Source: Flavobacterium aquiphilum (GTDB lineage Bacteria; Bacteroidota; Bacteroidia; Flavobacteriales; Flavobacteriaceae). Taken from it: a stretch of DNA of 64,000 bases. The DNA lies in contig NZ_CP114288.1 of NCBI RefSeq assembly GCF_027111335.1, positions 3,162,001 to 3,226,000 on the forward strand, in the 5' to 3' direction. Numbering within the stretch: position 1 is the stretch's first letter; the number at the start of each line of letters is the position of its first letter. This document shows, one piece after another, positions 15,113 through 23,557 of this stretch. The notes beneath the pieces were generated by a model, which was given only the letters and a program-made list of their open reading frames with translations, had not been told where the DNA came from and did not search any database. A program made the position numbers and the translations under genes.

Positions 15113-15945
15113 TATACATTTGTTAAATTAATATTGAATTTTAAAGGTAAGTGATCTGATATTTTTTTATCAATTCTAGATGTTAAATTAATTGTTTTTA
15201 ATAAAGATTTGCCATTGATTTCATGAATAATATCTAAATTATTTTCATCAAATACATCTAATAATTCTGGTCGAATTATAATTTGATCATAAATATTCCA
15301 ATGCAAATTAATATATTTATAAGTGTCAAAATAATGTGTTCCTGAAACGTTACCTTTTGAAAATTCTCCGAAGAAATTCCACATTGGATTATAAAAATAT
15401 TTAAATGGTTTCTCTAGGACTTTTCTCTGACCAATTTTTGCAATTTCTCTAGAACTCGTATTGTTTAGTCCGTTTGCACTAATTAATCCATTTTCAAATG
15501 GATTCATATTAAAATCACCTAGAATAAAAGTTCTCGAGTGATTTAATTCTAATTCTTTTATTTCAACATCTTCTCTCAAACTAGAACAAAGACCTGAATG
15601 ATCATCACTATTTCCCCAATTTACTTTGGAAGGAAAATGAACTACACCCATCATCAAATCTTGAAACAAATTATGTTGCAAATGATATAAACCATACCTA
15701 CCATGACCATAAACTTCATCTATTTTTAATTCATTAATTGAAGTGAAAATTTTAGCTTTATTAAATATTATTTTAGGAATTATACGAAAGTCTGCATTAT
15801 GACTTCGCAAATTATTTAATATGACATCTTCAAATTCGCCAAATTCAATTATAATTAATACATTGATTTGATGAATTATTACTAAATCCTGTATTTCTTG
15901 ATGAAGATTTTTCTTGTTTATATTCCAAAGTAGAATTTTGAGCAT
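15112..15945 (-). CDS. Endonuclease/exonuclease/phosphatase (EEP) family protein
   Basis: A 277-residue protein with the EEP fold's signature residues in order: LWNIN at the N-terminus (near 6-10), ILGDFNMNPFE (near 142), DQIIIRP (near 220) and a C-terminal SDHLPL (near 263). These supply the metal-binding and catalytic Asn, Asp and His residues of Mg-dependent phosphodiesterases such as exonuclease III and DNase I. Between them the usual glutamate strand is present as IIIEFGEFE. No signal peptide, so it should act in the cytoplasm on nucleic acid or a phospho-compound. Coupling to a small partner gene in a paired-end unit fits a defence or toxin-like role, which is speculative. Confidence 0.8.
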   Translation of the reverse strand: MLKILLWNINKKNLHQEIQDLVIIHQINVLIIIEFGEFEDVILNNLRSHNADFRIIPKIIFNKAKIFTSINELKIDEVYGHGRYGLYHLQHNLFQDLMMGVVHFPSKVNWGNSDDHSGLCSSLREDVEIKELELNHSRTFILGDFNMNPFENGLISANGLNNTSSREIAKIGQRKVLEKPFKYFYNPMWNFFGEFSKGNVSGTHYFDTYKYINLHWNIYDQIIIRPELLDVFDENNLDIIHEINGKSLLKTINLTSRIDKKISDHLPLKFNINLTNV

Positions 15946-16011
15946 TTATTGTTAATTAAAGTCTTTATTTTATTATTGAATTCTCCTCGGTTTTTTAGAA
16001 TTACTGCCAAC

Positions 16012-16265
16012 TTGTTTATAGGTATGATAATGTCATACAAAGCTGTCCAGTTTTAGCTAGATATGAATGATTGCTGTCATGCTTTATTTAAAATCAAATA
16101 TAAATATTAATTCTTATAAATCATTATAATAAACATCGCAATCGATTAGGAGAATGCCTTAATAAAGCTGAGATCAAGAGAGCATGGTAAATTAGCTGCG
16201 TTGCAAACGCTCGAAGTAGCAGACAAAAGAATGTAGATACTCGTTGCAAACGACCACCAGAGGGG
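16012..16265. repeat. Dispersed spacer repeat, copy C
   Basis: The longest copy: TTGTTTATAG, the GTATGA-TAATG-TCATAC hairpin (16022-16038), ATATAAATATTAATTCTTA, CGATTAGGAG, a GCGTT-GCA-AACGC hairpin near 16198, AGTAGCAGACAAAAG, then CTCGTTGCAAACGA and ACCAGAGGGG. It contains all modules of the repeat family. Confidence 0.7.
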
Positions 16266-16310
16266 ATGCTTTTTTAATCGGACTCAAAATAAAAGCAACG
16301 GTTATTGCTT

Positions 16311-17123
16311 TTAGCGATAATGTTTTTGTTTTTTATGTTTCCATTCGCAAGTCATAGGAGTAAATAAACTTGGTTCAAAATAAATCTTATTTATCAAATC
16401 AAGTAATTTATTAGATTTGAGCAAACCTCCACAATGTTCCGGCTCAGTTGCAATAGTAAACCCCTCTAATCTTTCAAAAATCCAAGCAATCAAAGGTCTA
16501 TCAATGTTTAACATTTCTATAATATTTTTCTGTCTTAGATATCTATACTTCTCTTCAAATCTTCCATTATTATATGGATTATTAAGTGTAAAAAAATCTA
16601 AATCAATATCAAAGTATACATCTTGTTCTTTCGATTTTAAAAGACAATTTTCAAGAGCTTCATATGTTTTAAACTTTTTAATTATATGTGTATTTCCATA
16701 TAAATCTATAAGTTTTTCATCTTCCCAATCTGATTCAAATTTCCCTTGTCTACAATGGACATAAATGTTTCCAATCAAATTGAGATATGCCGCACACAAA
16801 ATGTGTCCATCATTATTTCCTGCTAGTTTAGCCCAAGAAAAAAATGCCACTTCTCCCTCATTTTCAAGGTTCAAATTTTTAAGCCATTTCTTCTCAGTTT
16901 CACACGGAAAGCATAAGTCTTGATGCCAATCTAAACTAACTAAACAAGGCGATATTTCAGATTTCAGTTCTTTCCTCCATTTTGACCAATAAAAGAAAGC
17001 ATATCTGTGCTCTTGAAAAACAGCAATTTCAATAGATTTATTTGAATGAAATGGATGAGATAATATTTCAACTAATGAACCAGGAGGTTTTATTCCATAT
17101 TCATTTCTAAATTCAACTTTCAT
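16311..17123 (-). CDS. UPF0489 family protein (arginase-fold, metal-dependent)
   Basis: A 270-residue protein with metal-binding motifs of the ureohydrolase/arginase fold as seen in UPF0489: SLDWHQDL (near residue 62), DIDLDFF (near 172) and PEHCGG (near 231). The UPF0489 family includes peptide arginases that convert arginine to ornithine in ribosomally made peptides, and histone-deacetylase-like relatives. No precursor peptide or radical SAM gene is nearby, so the substrate is unclear. The left end has GTTATTGCTTTT near 16300, a degenerate cassette end. No partner end lies to the right, so this may be the edge of the array. Confidence 0.7.
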   Translation of the reverse strand: MKVEFRNEYGIKPPGSLVEILSHPFHSNKSIEIAVFQEHRYAFFYWSKWRKELKSEISPCLVSLDWHQDLCFPCETEKKWLKNLNLENEGEVAFFSWAKLAGNNDGHILCAAYLNLIGNIYVHCRQGKFESDWEDEKLIDLYGNTHIIKKFKTYEALENCLLKSKEQDVYFDIDLDFFTLNNPYNNGRFEEKYRYLRQKNIIEMLNIDRPLIAWIFERLEGFTIATEPEHCGGLLKSNKLLDLINKIYFEPSLFTPMTCEWKHKKQKHYR

Positions 17124-17314
17124 ACTGTTTTTCTGTTATAACTAACTCCTTATATATATTCCGCATCTTCATCTAAAATCAAGTATTACATACGTGATCT
17201 AGACTATTTACTCAACTCTAATACCCAACATACAAAACTATTTCCACTATTCTTTACCCTTTTCTATATTATCAAAAATAAAAAAAACACATACATTTGT
17301 CAACTCTATAAAAC

Positions 17315-19576
17315 CTACTCGTCTATATCTTCAAAAATGCTTCTCTCAATATCGTCTTGTTCTTCGCTATCTCCACTTAAATTATCCAGCTGAGAAACTG
17401 TATCTTCATTAGTATTTTCTTTTATCCAATTTTCAATTTCTGATAATTCTAAATTTACTGCGAAAACTATCTCAGGTTTATCAGAAAATTCATTTTCGAT
17501 AATTTCAAGATTTTCTTTAAGTGAAGACATGTGATATCCTGGATCATCATCATGATTGAAATTTGATTTCCATGTTTCTTTTAAACTAGAAATTTTGGGT
17601 ATAAGATTAATTTTTATCTTATCTAAAAGCTCTTTAAGTTCATTTTTCGTAAACATTTGTTTTATGTTTTCAGAACTTAGAGCATATAAATTTTCACCAT
17701 TCAAAGCATATTCTGAAACTTTCTCAATGAACATTTTACGATTCCTATCGGGAAGTAAATCATTTGAAAAAAGAGTATAAGCTAACGCAACTTCAGGTGA
17801 ATATTCTAAAAACTGACTAGGCTCTGTTACCTGTTCTAAAATTTCGGGATTATTTTCTATATAGATTTTTAAAAATTGTAACGAACATCTTCGGGCTAAA
17901 AAATTAAATAAATTTCTTTTTGCTCCCCATTCAGATAAAAATTCACTCTTGTATTTTTTAGTTGCCTTATAAGAGTTTAGTTTATCAAGGATTAAAGGAA
18001 AGAGTTTTTTAGGAACAATGATAGCATTTTTAATTGTTACATCGCCACAAGTAATATGATCTAGCAGTTTATCAGTAGTACTGCCGTGCAAATAAATTTC
18101 AATCATATCAGGAGAACGCACTATAAATTTTGCAAATGCATCTCCAACTGTTGGGTGCTTATATTTCCAAATCGATTCATCATCAATTATCAAATGCTGG
18201 ACCATATTCCCTTTCATCGCTTCGAGTGCGTTTATGCAGCCACTTAGAGAACTTCCCAGCTTTGTAATTGCATTTGTTTCAAATTCATTTATTTCCAACG
18301 GAGATTTGAGTTTTTCACTATTCATATAAATCAATGCTAGTGCAGCTTGGCTATTCTTATCTAATTCCTCAATAAGCTCAAGCAAAAAGCTTTCCTGTTT
18401 ATCAATGAAATTATGCAAATAAAATTCAGAAAGATTCAGATTTTTTGTAAAAAAAGGGTCAGAAATTCTTCTAGCTATTTCTGGAATGAATCTCTGATGA
18501 TTTGCAATATACTCCAGATACTGTTTAATATCTTTTTTAAAACTAAGCAATTGTTTACCCATTTTTATGTGATTGTAAAGCATTTGTCTTTTTTCAATTA
18601 AAGTCAAATTTTGTACATCGATTACTACTTGGCTCTCGTGTAATAGAGGGAAAGCGCCTTTTTTTAAATCTTTTTTTGCGGCATTATATATGTAATCTCT
18701 TGAAGTCATAACTATTTTTACTCCTTTATCAAGCATTGTAATGATTTTTGGCATAGCTTGATTCCAACGATTACTAAGCGTTGATTCATATTGAGTAACT
18801 CCAAATGCGTCATCAATCCAAAAAAATTGTGCTGAATTATTAGGATTCCAATGTTTCACTACTTGTTCAGCAGTTTCTAATTTCATCGTGTTTGCCTTCC
18901 ATTGATCTAAAGCTCCCATTGCAAGTAAAGAAGCAATAGTTGTCTTACCCGCAGCTGGTTCTCCAATTAATAAAACAAAGCCATGCTCTTCTATAGCGTC
19001 GGCAGCTTTTTTATATGAAGATGTAATAACCACTTTCGCAAGTTCATCTTTTAAATATTCCAATAAAGCTTTTCCTTGATCATAAACGCGGTCATCTAAA
19101 ATTTCGCTAAGGTCACCAAGTCCATAAATTCTTGGAACTAATCTGCGGAGATGCGAGTTCTCTTTTATTTGACTATTTATCCATGTTGATCCAAATATCA
19201 TAACATGTTTAATTCCAACTTCTTTTAAATGTTTTTGAATTTTAGCTGCAATAGGTGCCGATACACCAGCGTTTGTCATCAAAATATATATATCACATAA
19301 ACCTTTCTCAGCAAGAACATGAGCCTTGTCAATTTCTTCACTTACATCCGAAAACTTTAAGTTCCCATTACCCTTGGTTCTAAATTTACACTGGATTACA
19401 AACTCTCCATCATAGATCTGACCATCTATATTTTTCCATTTTCCAGAAAAGCACCCATCTCGTCCGCCATCTGAAGAATCTAAGAAAGTCATAGAAGTTT
19501 GCCCCAAAACCTGCCTAGCAATTGAATTGCATAACTCCTGAAATCCATACCACCCTAAAGAATTTAATTTATACAT
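17315..19576 (-). CDS. STAND NTPase with N-terminal restriction-endonuclease-like domain
   Basis: A 753-residue protein. The first 120 residues look like an Mrr/REase (PD-(D/E)xK) nuclease: the GGRDG element near 36 and FVIQCKF near 59 give the Asp and QxK catalytic residues. A P-loop NTPase follows with Walker A GEPAAGKTT (near 205), Walker B FFWIDDAFG (near 250) and TSRDY (near 290), typical of the nSTAND3-type modules. A long helical C-terminal region probably senses a target. In the antiviral STAND (Avs) systems, binding of a phage protein activates a fused effector, often a nuclease. The gene follows an SMC-like ATPase by 14 bases in the same operon. Confidence 0.8.
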   Translation of the reverse strand: MYKLNSLGWYGFQELCNSIARQVLGQTSMTFLDSSDGGRDGCFSGKWKNIDGQIYDGEFVIQCKFRTKGNGNLKFSDVSEEIDKAHVLAEKGLCDIYILMTNAGVSAPIAAKIQKHLKEVGIKHVMIFGSTWINSQIKENSHLRRLVPRIYGLGDLSEILDDRVYDQGKALLEYLKDELAKVVITSSYKKAADAIEEHGFVLLIGEPAAGKTTIASLLAMGALDQWKANTMKLETAEQVVKHWNPNNSAQFFWIDDAFGVTQYESTLSNRWNQAMPKIITMLDKGVKIVMTSRDYIYNAAKKDLKKGAFPLLHESQVVIDVQNLTLIEKRQMLYNHIKMGKQLLSFKKDIKQYLEYIANHQRFIPEIARRISDPFFTKNLNLSEFYLHNFIDKQESFLLELIEELDKNSQAALALIYMNSEKLKSPLEINEFETNAITKLGSSLSGCINALEAMKGNMVQHLIIDDESIWKYKHPTVGDAFAKFIVRSPDMIEIYLHGSTTDKLLDHITCGDVTIKNAIIVPKKLFPLILDKLNSYKATKKYKSEFLSEWGAKRNLFNFLARRCSLQFLKIYIENNPEILEQVTEPSQFLEYSPEVALAYTLFSNDLLPDRNRKMFIEKVSEYALNGENLYALSSENIKQMFTKNELKELLDKIKINLIPKISSLKETWKSNFNHDDDPGYHMSSLKENLEIIENEFSDKPEIVFAVNLELSEIENWIKENTNEDTVSQLDNLSGDSEEQDDIERSIFEDIDE

Positions 19577-19590
19577 ATATCAAATATTTA

Positions 19591-22215
19591 TTATCTGCGT
19601 CGAAGCCTTACTTCTTTTGCAAAATTCTCTAAAATTATCACATCTGATAAAAATTCAGCGGCATTTGGCATTTCTTCAATCAAAGTACCAGCACTATCAT
19701 GCCCAAAGAAATAAGTAGAACATTTTCCCATATTTTCATCAACTTTTTTGTAATCTTCTGCTGTTAAATCCACAAGTTTTGACAATCGCTTGGTTTGAAT
19801 TTCCCTACCAAATCTTTGGATAATGTTATCTAATAAAACTTCTTCGACAAATCTTTCCCACGTTTCACGAAGTAATCCGTAAAGAGGCTTAATGTTCTCT
19901 CGGTATATTTCTTCTGTTTGTGTCCTCTCAATTTTATCCAGTTTCTGTTGCTCACTTTTCAGTATTCCAATTCTCCTATTTATTGGCAACGCATCCCATG
20001 GCGGATTGCTAGCAATCATACCGGTTTCATTTTTTTTACGTGTCAAGCTTTTAATCTCAAGAGCGCATTGAAGCTGTTTGGCATGCTCCTGAAGCATAAG
20101 TAAGAAAGTTATATCATGTGTAAAAACAATTACTTGTCTAATTTGAGACTCCTCCACTATTCTTTTAGCTATTTTATTTCTCCATTTATGATCGAGTGAT
20201 GATACAGGATCGTCAAATACAATCGCGCTTTTATGATCAGACAATGATAATTCAGACAAGAATGTTGATAAGGCAATGCAGCGGTGTTCACCCTCACTTA
20301 AAATGTCTTTAAGGGCAACATCATGACTATTTGGTTCGTCAAGTCGAAGATAATGATATTGCTTTCCTTTCGCACCTTTTGTTTCGGTTTCTATCTTAAT
20401 GTTTTTAAAACCCAATTTTACTAATTCTGCCTGAAAGTTATCTTTAAGATTTTGAGATATGTACGATGCGGCTACCGAATTACTTAATATCGTAACAGTT
20501 CTTGTTGCACATTTGCTATAGCATTTATTTAATAAAGCTAACTTCTTTTGGCGATAAATTTCCCTAGCTAACTGAGGTTTAAAATCATATAACCTCTTTT
20601 GATTAATGAGTTGCAACAGCTCATTTTCAAATGGCTTTAGATCTTCTTCAATCGATTGTAGCCTTAATTTAATATTATCCGCTTCAAGCTTTGCTACAAA
20701 TTTTTCAATTACAATCCTCGAATTAATCTCTAGTTCTGGAACTGGAAGAGTTTCAATAGCTTTTTTTTCTGCTAGAAGTGCTACTATTTTTTCTCTTTCG
20801 CCCGATAAAGCTTCCAAATATTTATTTTGACCAAGCCTATAACCATCTAAAACAGATTCCAGTTCGACAATTGTTGGTTCATGATCGTCGATAATAAAAG
20901 ATAGGCTTTTTGTTTTCAGAAGAAAATCATCATATGCTTTTTCTGCATTATCGTGTACTTGTTGTAGATCATTTTTTACAAATTCCTCGAAATTGACAAA
21001 TCGTCTTTTTGCAGAATCGTCCAGTTGTTGAAGACATAATGGGCAAGCACTATCTGAATCGGTTTCAGGGAAGACATTTTCTCCTTTTTCAGTATTATAA
21101 AATTTTCGTGCGCTTTCCCATAGTTGCTTCCAAGTAGCATCACCAATACCAGTTAATGGCAAGCCAGAAAATATATCTTCCGATGAAGCTTTTAGAGTTT
21201 CCAATGCCGTTGCATAATCCACTGCAATTTTCTTTGTGTTATCTAAAGTCTCGCGTGTTATTAACGAATTTTCGAGTGACTGAAATTTATTCTTTAGCAC
21301 TTTAAAACGTTCTATTTTTTGCTCATTACTTTTTACAGTTGCAGCTGGATCGGTTGCTTTAAGATCAGCAATTATTTTTTTTAATGCAGTAACCCGACCA
21401 TCACTCGTTGAATGCCACTGAGAATGGGCGCGCAAATCATCGAGCGTTGTTTCCGAATTCAAATTATCAAGGAACATTTTAGCAGCTGTCCCTTCATCGA
21501 CCTGTAGTAGCTGTAAGTTCAGCTTTGAACTTTCCAATCCCTGTGATTCATTATTAATTTCGGTCTCAATATATTTTAAAGCAATAGCGAATTTTTCTAT
21601 GAATGATAGTCCCTGTGGGATAAATGCAATTTCGTCCTCGTTTTCTATATAATGATTAGCGCTAAAAGAATCAAAAACGTCAACACTTTTGAGCGTAGAA
21701 TTACTAACCTCAGTATTTTTTAGTGTAACCGTATTAAAAGTTACTCCATCCGTGGTAAATTCAACATCAGCTTTTTTATCTGTTCCTCGACTGGCAGCGT
21801 CATACAAATTATCATTAATTGGTGGTTTTTGTCCTCGAGTGTTGCATATATGCTTAAGAACACTAACATAACTAGACTTTCCAACACCATTATCTCCATA
21901 AACAGCTGTTAAACCCGTCGGTGCAAATTCCAATACACTAGTGCGCGAAAGCGCATTGATGTTTTCAATATTCTGGATTTTAGAAAGTATTACGCTAGCA
22001 TTGCCGGCAGAGTGTGATATAAATGCTCTTAACAAGCCAAAGTCGACAGCAGAAAACTGAGCCTTGCTCAAACCTGTTTCTGCTTTGCAAATCTCTTTCA
22101 TAAGTGATAAATCATCTGGCGTGAGATTATTATTTCTAATCAGCTTATCGATTGCATATTGCCAAAATTGAGGTTTAGTTTCAACCCAATCAATTATATC
22201 AGTAAGTATACTCAT
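19591..22215 (-). CDS. SMC/RloC-like AAA ATPase with zinc hook
   Basis: An 874-residue ABC/SMC-type ATPase. Walker A YGDNGVGKSS lies near residue 106, coiled-coil arms meet at a CPLC motif (near 391) that resembles a Rad50-style zinc hook, and the ABC signature LSEGEHRCIAL (near 638) leads to Walker B AIVFDDPVSSLDH (near 664) and VIVFTHD (near 696). The layout resembles the AAA_13 class that includes RloC/PrrC, but I do not see the anticodon-nuclease motif clearly in the roughly 150-residue C-terminal tail. It is the first gene of a two-gene operon with a nuclease-STAND protein, so a joint anti-phage role as DNA sensor and effector is likely. Confidence 0.8.
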   Translation of the reverse strand: MSILTDIIDWVETKPQFWQYAIDKLIRNNNLTPDDLSLMKEICKAETGLSKAQFSAVDFGLLRAFISHSAGNASVILSKIQNIENINALSRTSVLEFAPTGLTAVYGDNGVGKSSYVSVLKHICNTRGQKPPINDNLYDAASRGTDKKADVEFTTDGVTFNTVTLKNTEVSNSTLKSVDVFDSFSANHYIENEDEIAFIPQGLSFIEKFAIALKYIETEINNESQGLESSKLNLQLLQVDEGTAAKMFLDNLNSETTLDDLRAHSQWHSTSDGRVTALKKIIADLKATDPAATVKSNEQKIERFKVLKNKFQSLENSLITRETLDNTKKIAVDYATALETLKASSEDIFSGLPLTGIGDATWKQLWESARKFYNTEKGENVFPETDSDSACPLCLQQLDDSAKRRFVNFEEFVKNDLQQVHDNAEKAYDDFLLKTKSLSFIIDDHEPTIVELESVLDGYRLGQNKYLEALSGEREKIVALLAEKKAIETLPVPELEINSRIVIEKFVAKLEADNIKLRLQSIEEDLKPFENELLQLINQKRLYDFKPQLAREIYRQKKLALLNKCYSKCATRTVTILSNSVAASYISQNLKDNFQAELVKLGFKNIKIETETKGAKGKQYHYLRLDEPNSHDVALKDILSEGEHRCIALSTFLSELSLSDHKSAIVFDDPVSSLDHKWRNKIAKRIVEESQIRQVIVFTHDITFLLMLQEHAKQLQCALEIKSLTRKKNETGMIASNPPWDALPINRRIGILKSEQQKLDKIERTQTEEIYRENIKPLYGLLRETWERFVEEVLLDNIIQRFGREIQTKRLSKLVDLTAEDYKKVDENMGKCSTYFFGHDSAGTLIEEMPNAAEFLSDVIILENFAKEVRLRRR

Positions 22216-22565
22216 TATTTTAAATGTTTGTTGTAGTGAAATATACGAAGATAAGCCTTTTTAAAAGCAAATAAATCGTGAGTTATTAACATAAAAAAGA
22301 CACCTCCCCAGCATCTTCTCATTTCTTCTTTCTACCTCTCCAACTATCACTATGACCAGAACCACAACTCTTCCTTACCTCATATACCTTCCCTCGTATA
22401 TAGCCTCTCACCGGGATATTCACAATAACATTATTATTTAATACCATTCCATATCTCAAATATAGAATGGGCAAATAACATTTTCACTCAGCTCAAATCA
22501 AATACTCCCGAATTGATAACACTTTATCCGGAATTGACAAGTATTTAACTAATGGGCATAAAAAA
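22216..22565. other. Spacer without recognised gene
   Basis: No supported gene in about 350 bases upstream of the defence operon. It holds a copy of the GCATCTTCTCATTTCTT string (22311-22327), also present at 8984. The defence operon's promoter must lie in its left part, but no clear TTG / TANNTTTG pair was found. Confidence 0.4.
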
Positions 22566-22585
22566 AAGATGCCAATATGCATCTT
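22566..22585 (-). terminator. Rho-independent terminator of XRE gene
   Basis: AAGATGC-CAATAT-GCATCTT stem-loop. Read on the minus strand it is followed by a T-rich run. It lies about 20 bases after the stop of the regulator gene. Confidence 0.75.
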
Positions 22586-22606
22586 CTTTATTTTGAATTT
22601 TCAATT

Positions 22607-23005
22607 TTATTTTCCTGTAAACTTTTTATCATAAGCAGAAATTTCATGTTCTGTCAGAGGTGTTACTGATAAGACAATAAGTCTTTCTAACCCAAATTTA
22701 CCTTCTCTCTTTAAACTCTTTTTATCAATTAGATCAATTTTTATTCGAACTAAATCATTCGTATAAATTTTTTCAGGAAATAAATCTAAATAAGATTTTA
22801 ATTCTAAGGCAACTGCTATTCTAGCTAACATTCGAATATTGTATTTCTTAGACTGTTTATGATTTTCAATATTCCCAATATAACCTTCGGATACACCAAT
22901 TTTTTGAGCTAAAGCAACTTGAGATAAATTTGAATTTATCCTCAATTCCCTAATTCTTTCGATTAAATAAAAATCTAATTCTGATATAATAATCTCAATA
23001 ACCAT
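22607..23005 (-). CDS. XRE-family helix-turn-helix regulator
   Basis: A 132-residue protein with a Cro/CI-type HTH at residues 16-75: RIRELRINSNLSQVALAQKI, then GVSEGYIGNIENHKQ. The C-terminal 50 residues are charged and may be a dimerisation tail. It is transcribed in the same direction as the defence operon but separated from it by its own terminator and a 390-base gap, so it could be a stand-alone regulator. Its upstream region overlaps the promoter region of the structured RNA on the other strand. Confidence 0.85.
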   Translation of the reverse strand: MVIEIIISELDFYLIERIRELRINSNLSQVALAQKIGVSEGYIGNIENHKQSKKYNIRMLARIAVALELKSYLDLFPEKIYTNDLVRIKIDLIDKKSLKREGKFGLERLIVLSVTPLTEHEISAYDKKFTGK

Positions 23006-23082
23006 GCATAATATTTAATACTGTAAGAACAGGATTAAAAAAATATTTAACACATACCTATGAGTATGTTATATATTTTTCA

Positions 23083-23090
23083 TATATTTG
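23083..23090 (+). promoter_or_regulatory. Candidate -7 box for structured RNA
   Basis: TATATTTG matches the Bacteroidota -7 consensus TANNTTTG and would start transcription near 23096 in the direction of the RNA at 23160-23299. A convincing -33 TTTG is not visible at the usual distance. An ACATAC...GTATGT inverted repeat (about 23051-23069) overlaps the -33 region and could be a regulator site. Confidence 0.35.
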
Positions 23091-23159
23091 TTTTGTATTC
23101 AAAACAGGAATACTAATTTTGCGATTCTTCATATAAAACATTTGAAGCATTCGCTTTGA

Positions 23160-23299
23160 ATCTCGTCCTCAAAAACTGGTAATTTTAACACGCGAGATGA
23201 TAAGTGCAAATGCTCACGCTTTAGGGCGTGGGCTCACTTATTCGCGTGTAGGTATACCAGTACCTTGAGGGCAATAAGCTGAGTTCCATGCCTTTTTTT
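23160..23299 (+). ncRNA. Structured RNA, candidate 6S-Flavo RNA
   Basis: A long multi-part hairpin is visible. CCTCAA and ACTGGTA (23168-23181) pair with TACCAGT and TTGAGG (about 23255-23270), ACACGCGA (from 23189) with TCGCGTGT (ending 23249), ATAAGTG with CACTTAT, and GCTCACGC with GCGTGGGC at the tip. Internal bulges break the stem. A seven-T run at 23293-23299 ends it. A long, bulged, terminator-ended hairpin in a gene-free region of a Flavobacterium-type genome fits the 6S-Flavo class, which imitates an open promoter to bind RNA polymerase. The 5' end is not fixed and the class is inferred from shape, not from a search. Confidence 0.5.
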
Positions 23300-23381
23300 C
23301 GCCCATTATTTAGGTACTACTCAACTTTCATTCATAGCACTGCTTCCTTTTTTAAGTTTCGCAATACATTAATTATTATTG

Positions 23382-23446
23382 AATTAGTTGGAAAGGCACT
23401 GCCACCGTCTGGCTGCAACAGGCAACGGCAGGAGGCTTTCCTAATT
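23382..23446. repeat. Large intergenic hairpin
   Basis: AATTA-gtt-GGAAAG-gca-CTGCC pairs with GGCAG-gagg-CTTTCC-TAATT across a roughly 25-base loop. It is followed by short tandem direct repeats (TTGTTAATTG, and AATTGTGAGTCGTG twice) to about 23490. Function is unknown; it may be a REP-like chromosomal element or mRNA structure. Confidence 0.5.
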
Positions 23447-23557
23447 TAATTGTTAATTGTTAATTGTGAGTCGTGAATTGTGAGTCGTGAAAGTGGGGGT
23501 GTTTCGTGCCTTACCGTGACTCTGCAATCCCTCATTCTTCGACTGCGCTCAGAATGA

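Larger units (their letters stand above)
14686..16011 (-). mobile_element. Candidate gene cassette with paired inverted ends (EEP operon)
   Basis: The left end GTTGGCAGTAGTTCT and the reverse complement of 15997-16011 (GTTGGCAGTAATTCT) match at 14 of 15 bases, differing at base 11. Two translationally overlapping genes lie inside, so the ends frame exactly one operon. Confidence 0.55.

Noticed and set aside
16298..17150. A fifth complete paired-end unit around the UPF0489 gene
   Set aside because: The left end GTTATTGCTTTT has T instead of G at base 11 and no complementary end is found to the right of 17123.
23160..23299. Metabolite riboswitch for susC
   Set aside because: The structure lies about 540 bases upstream of the susC start and is closed by its own T-run. 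No known riboswitch core was recognised.
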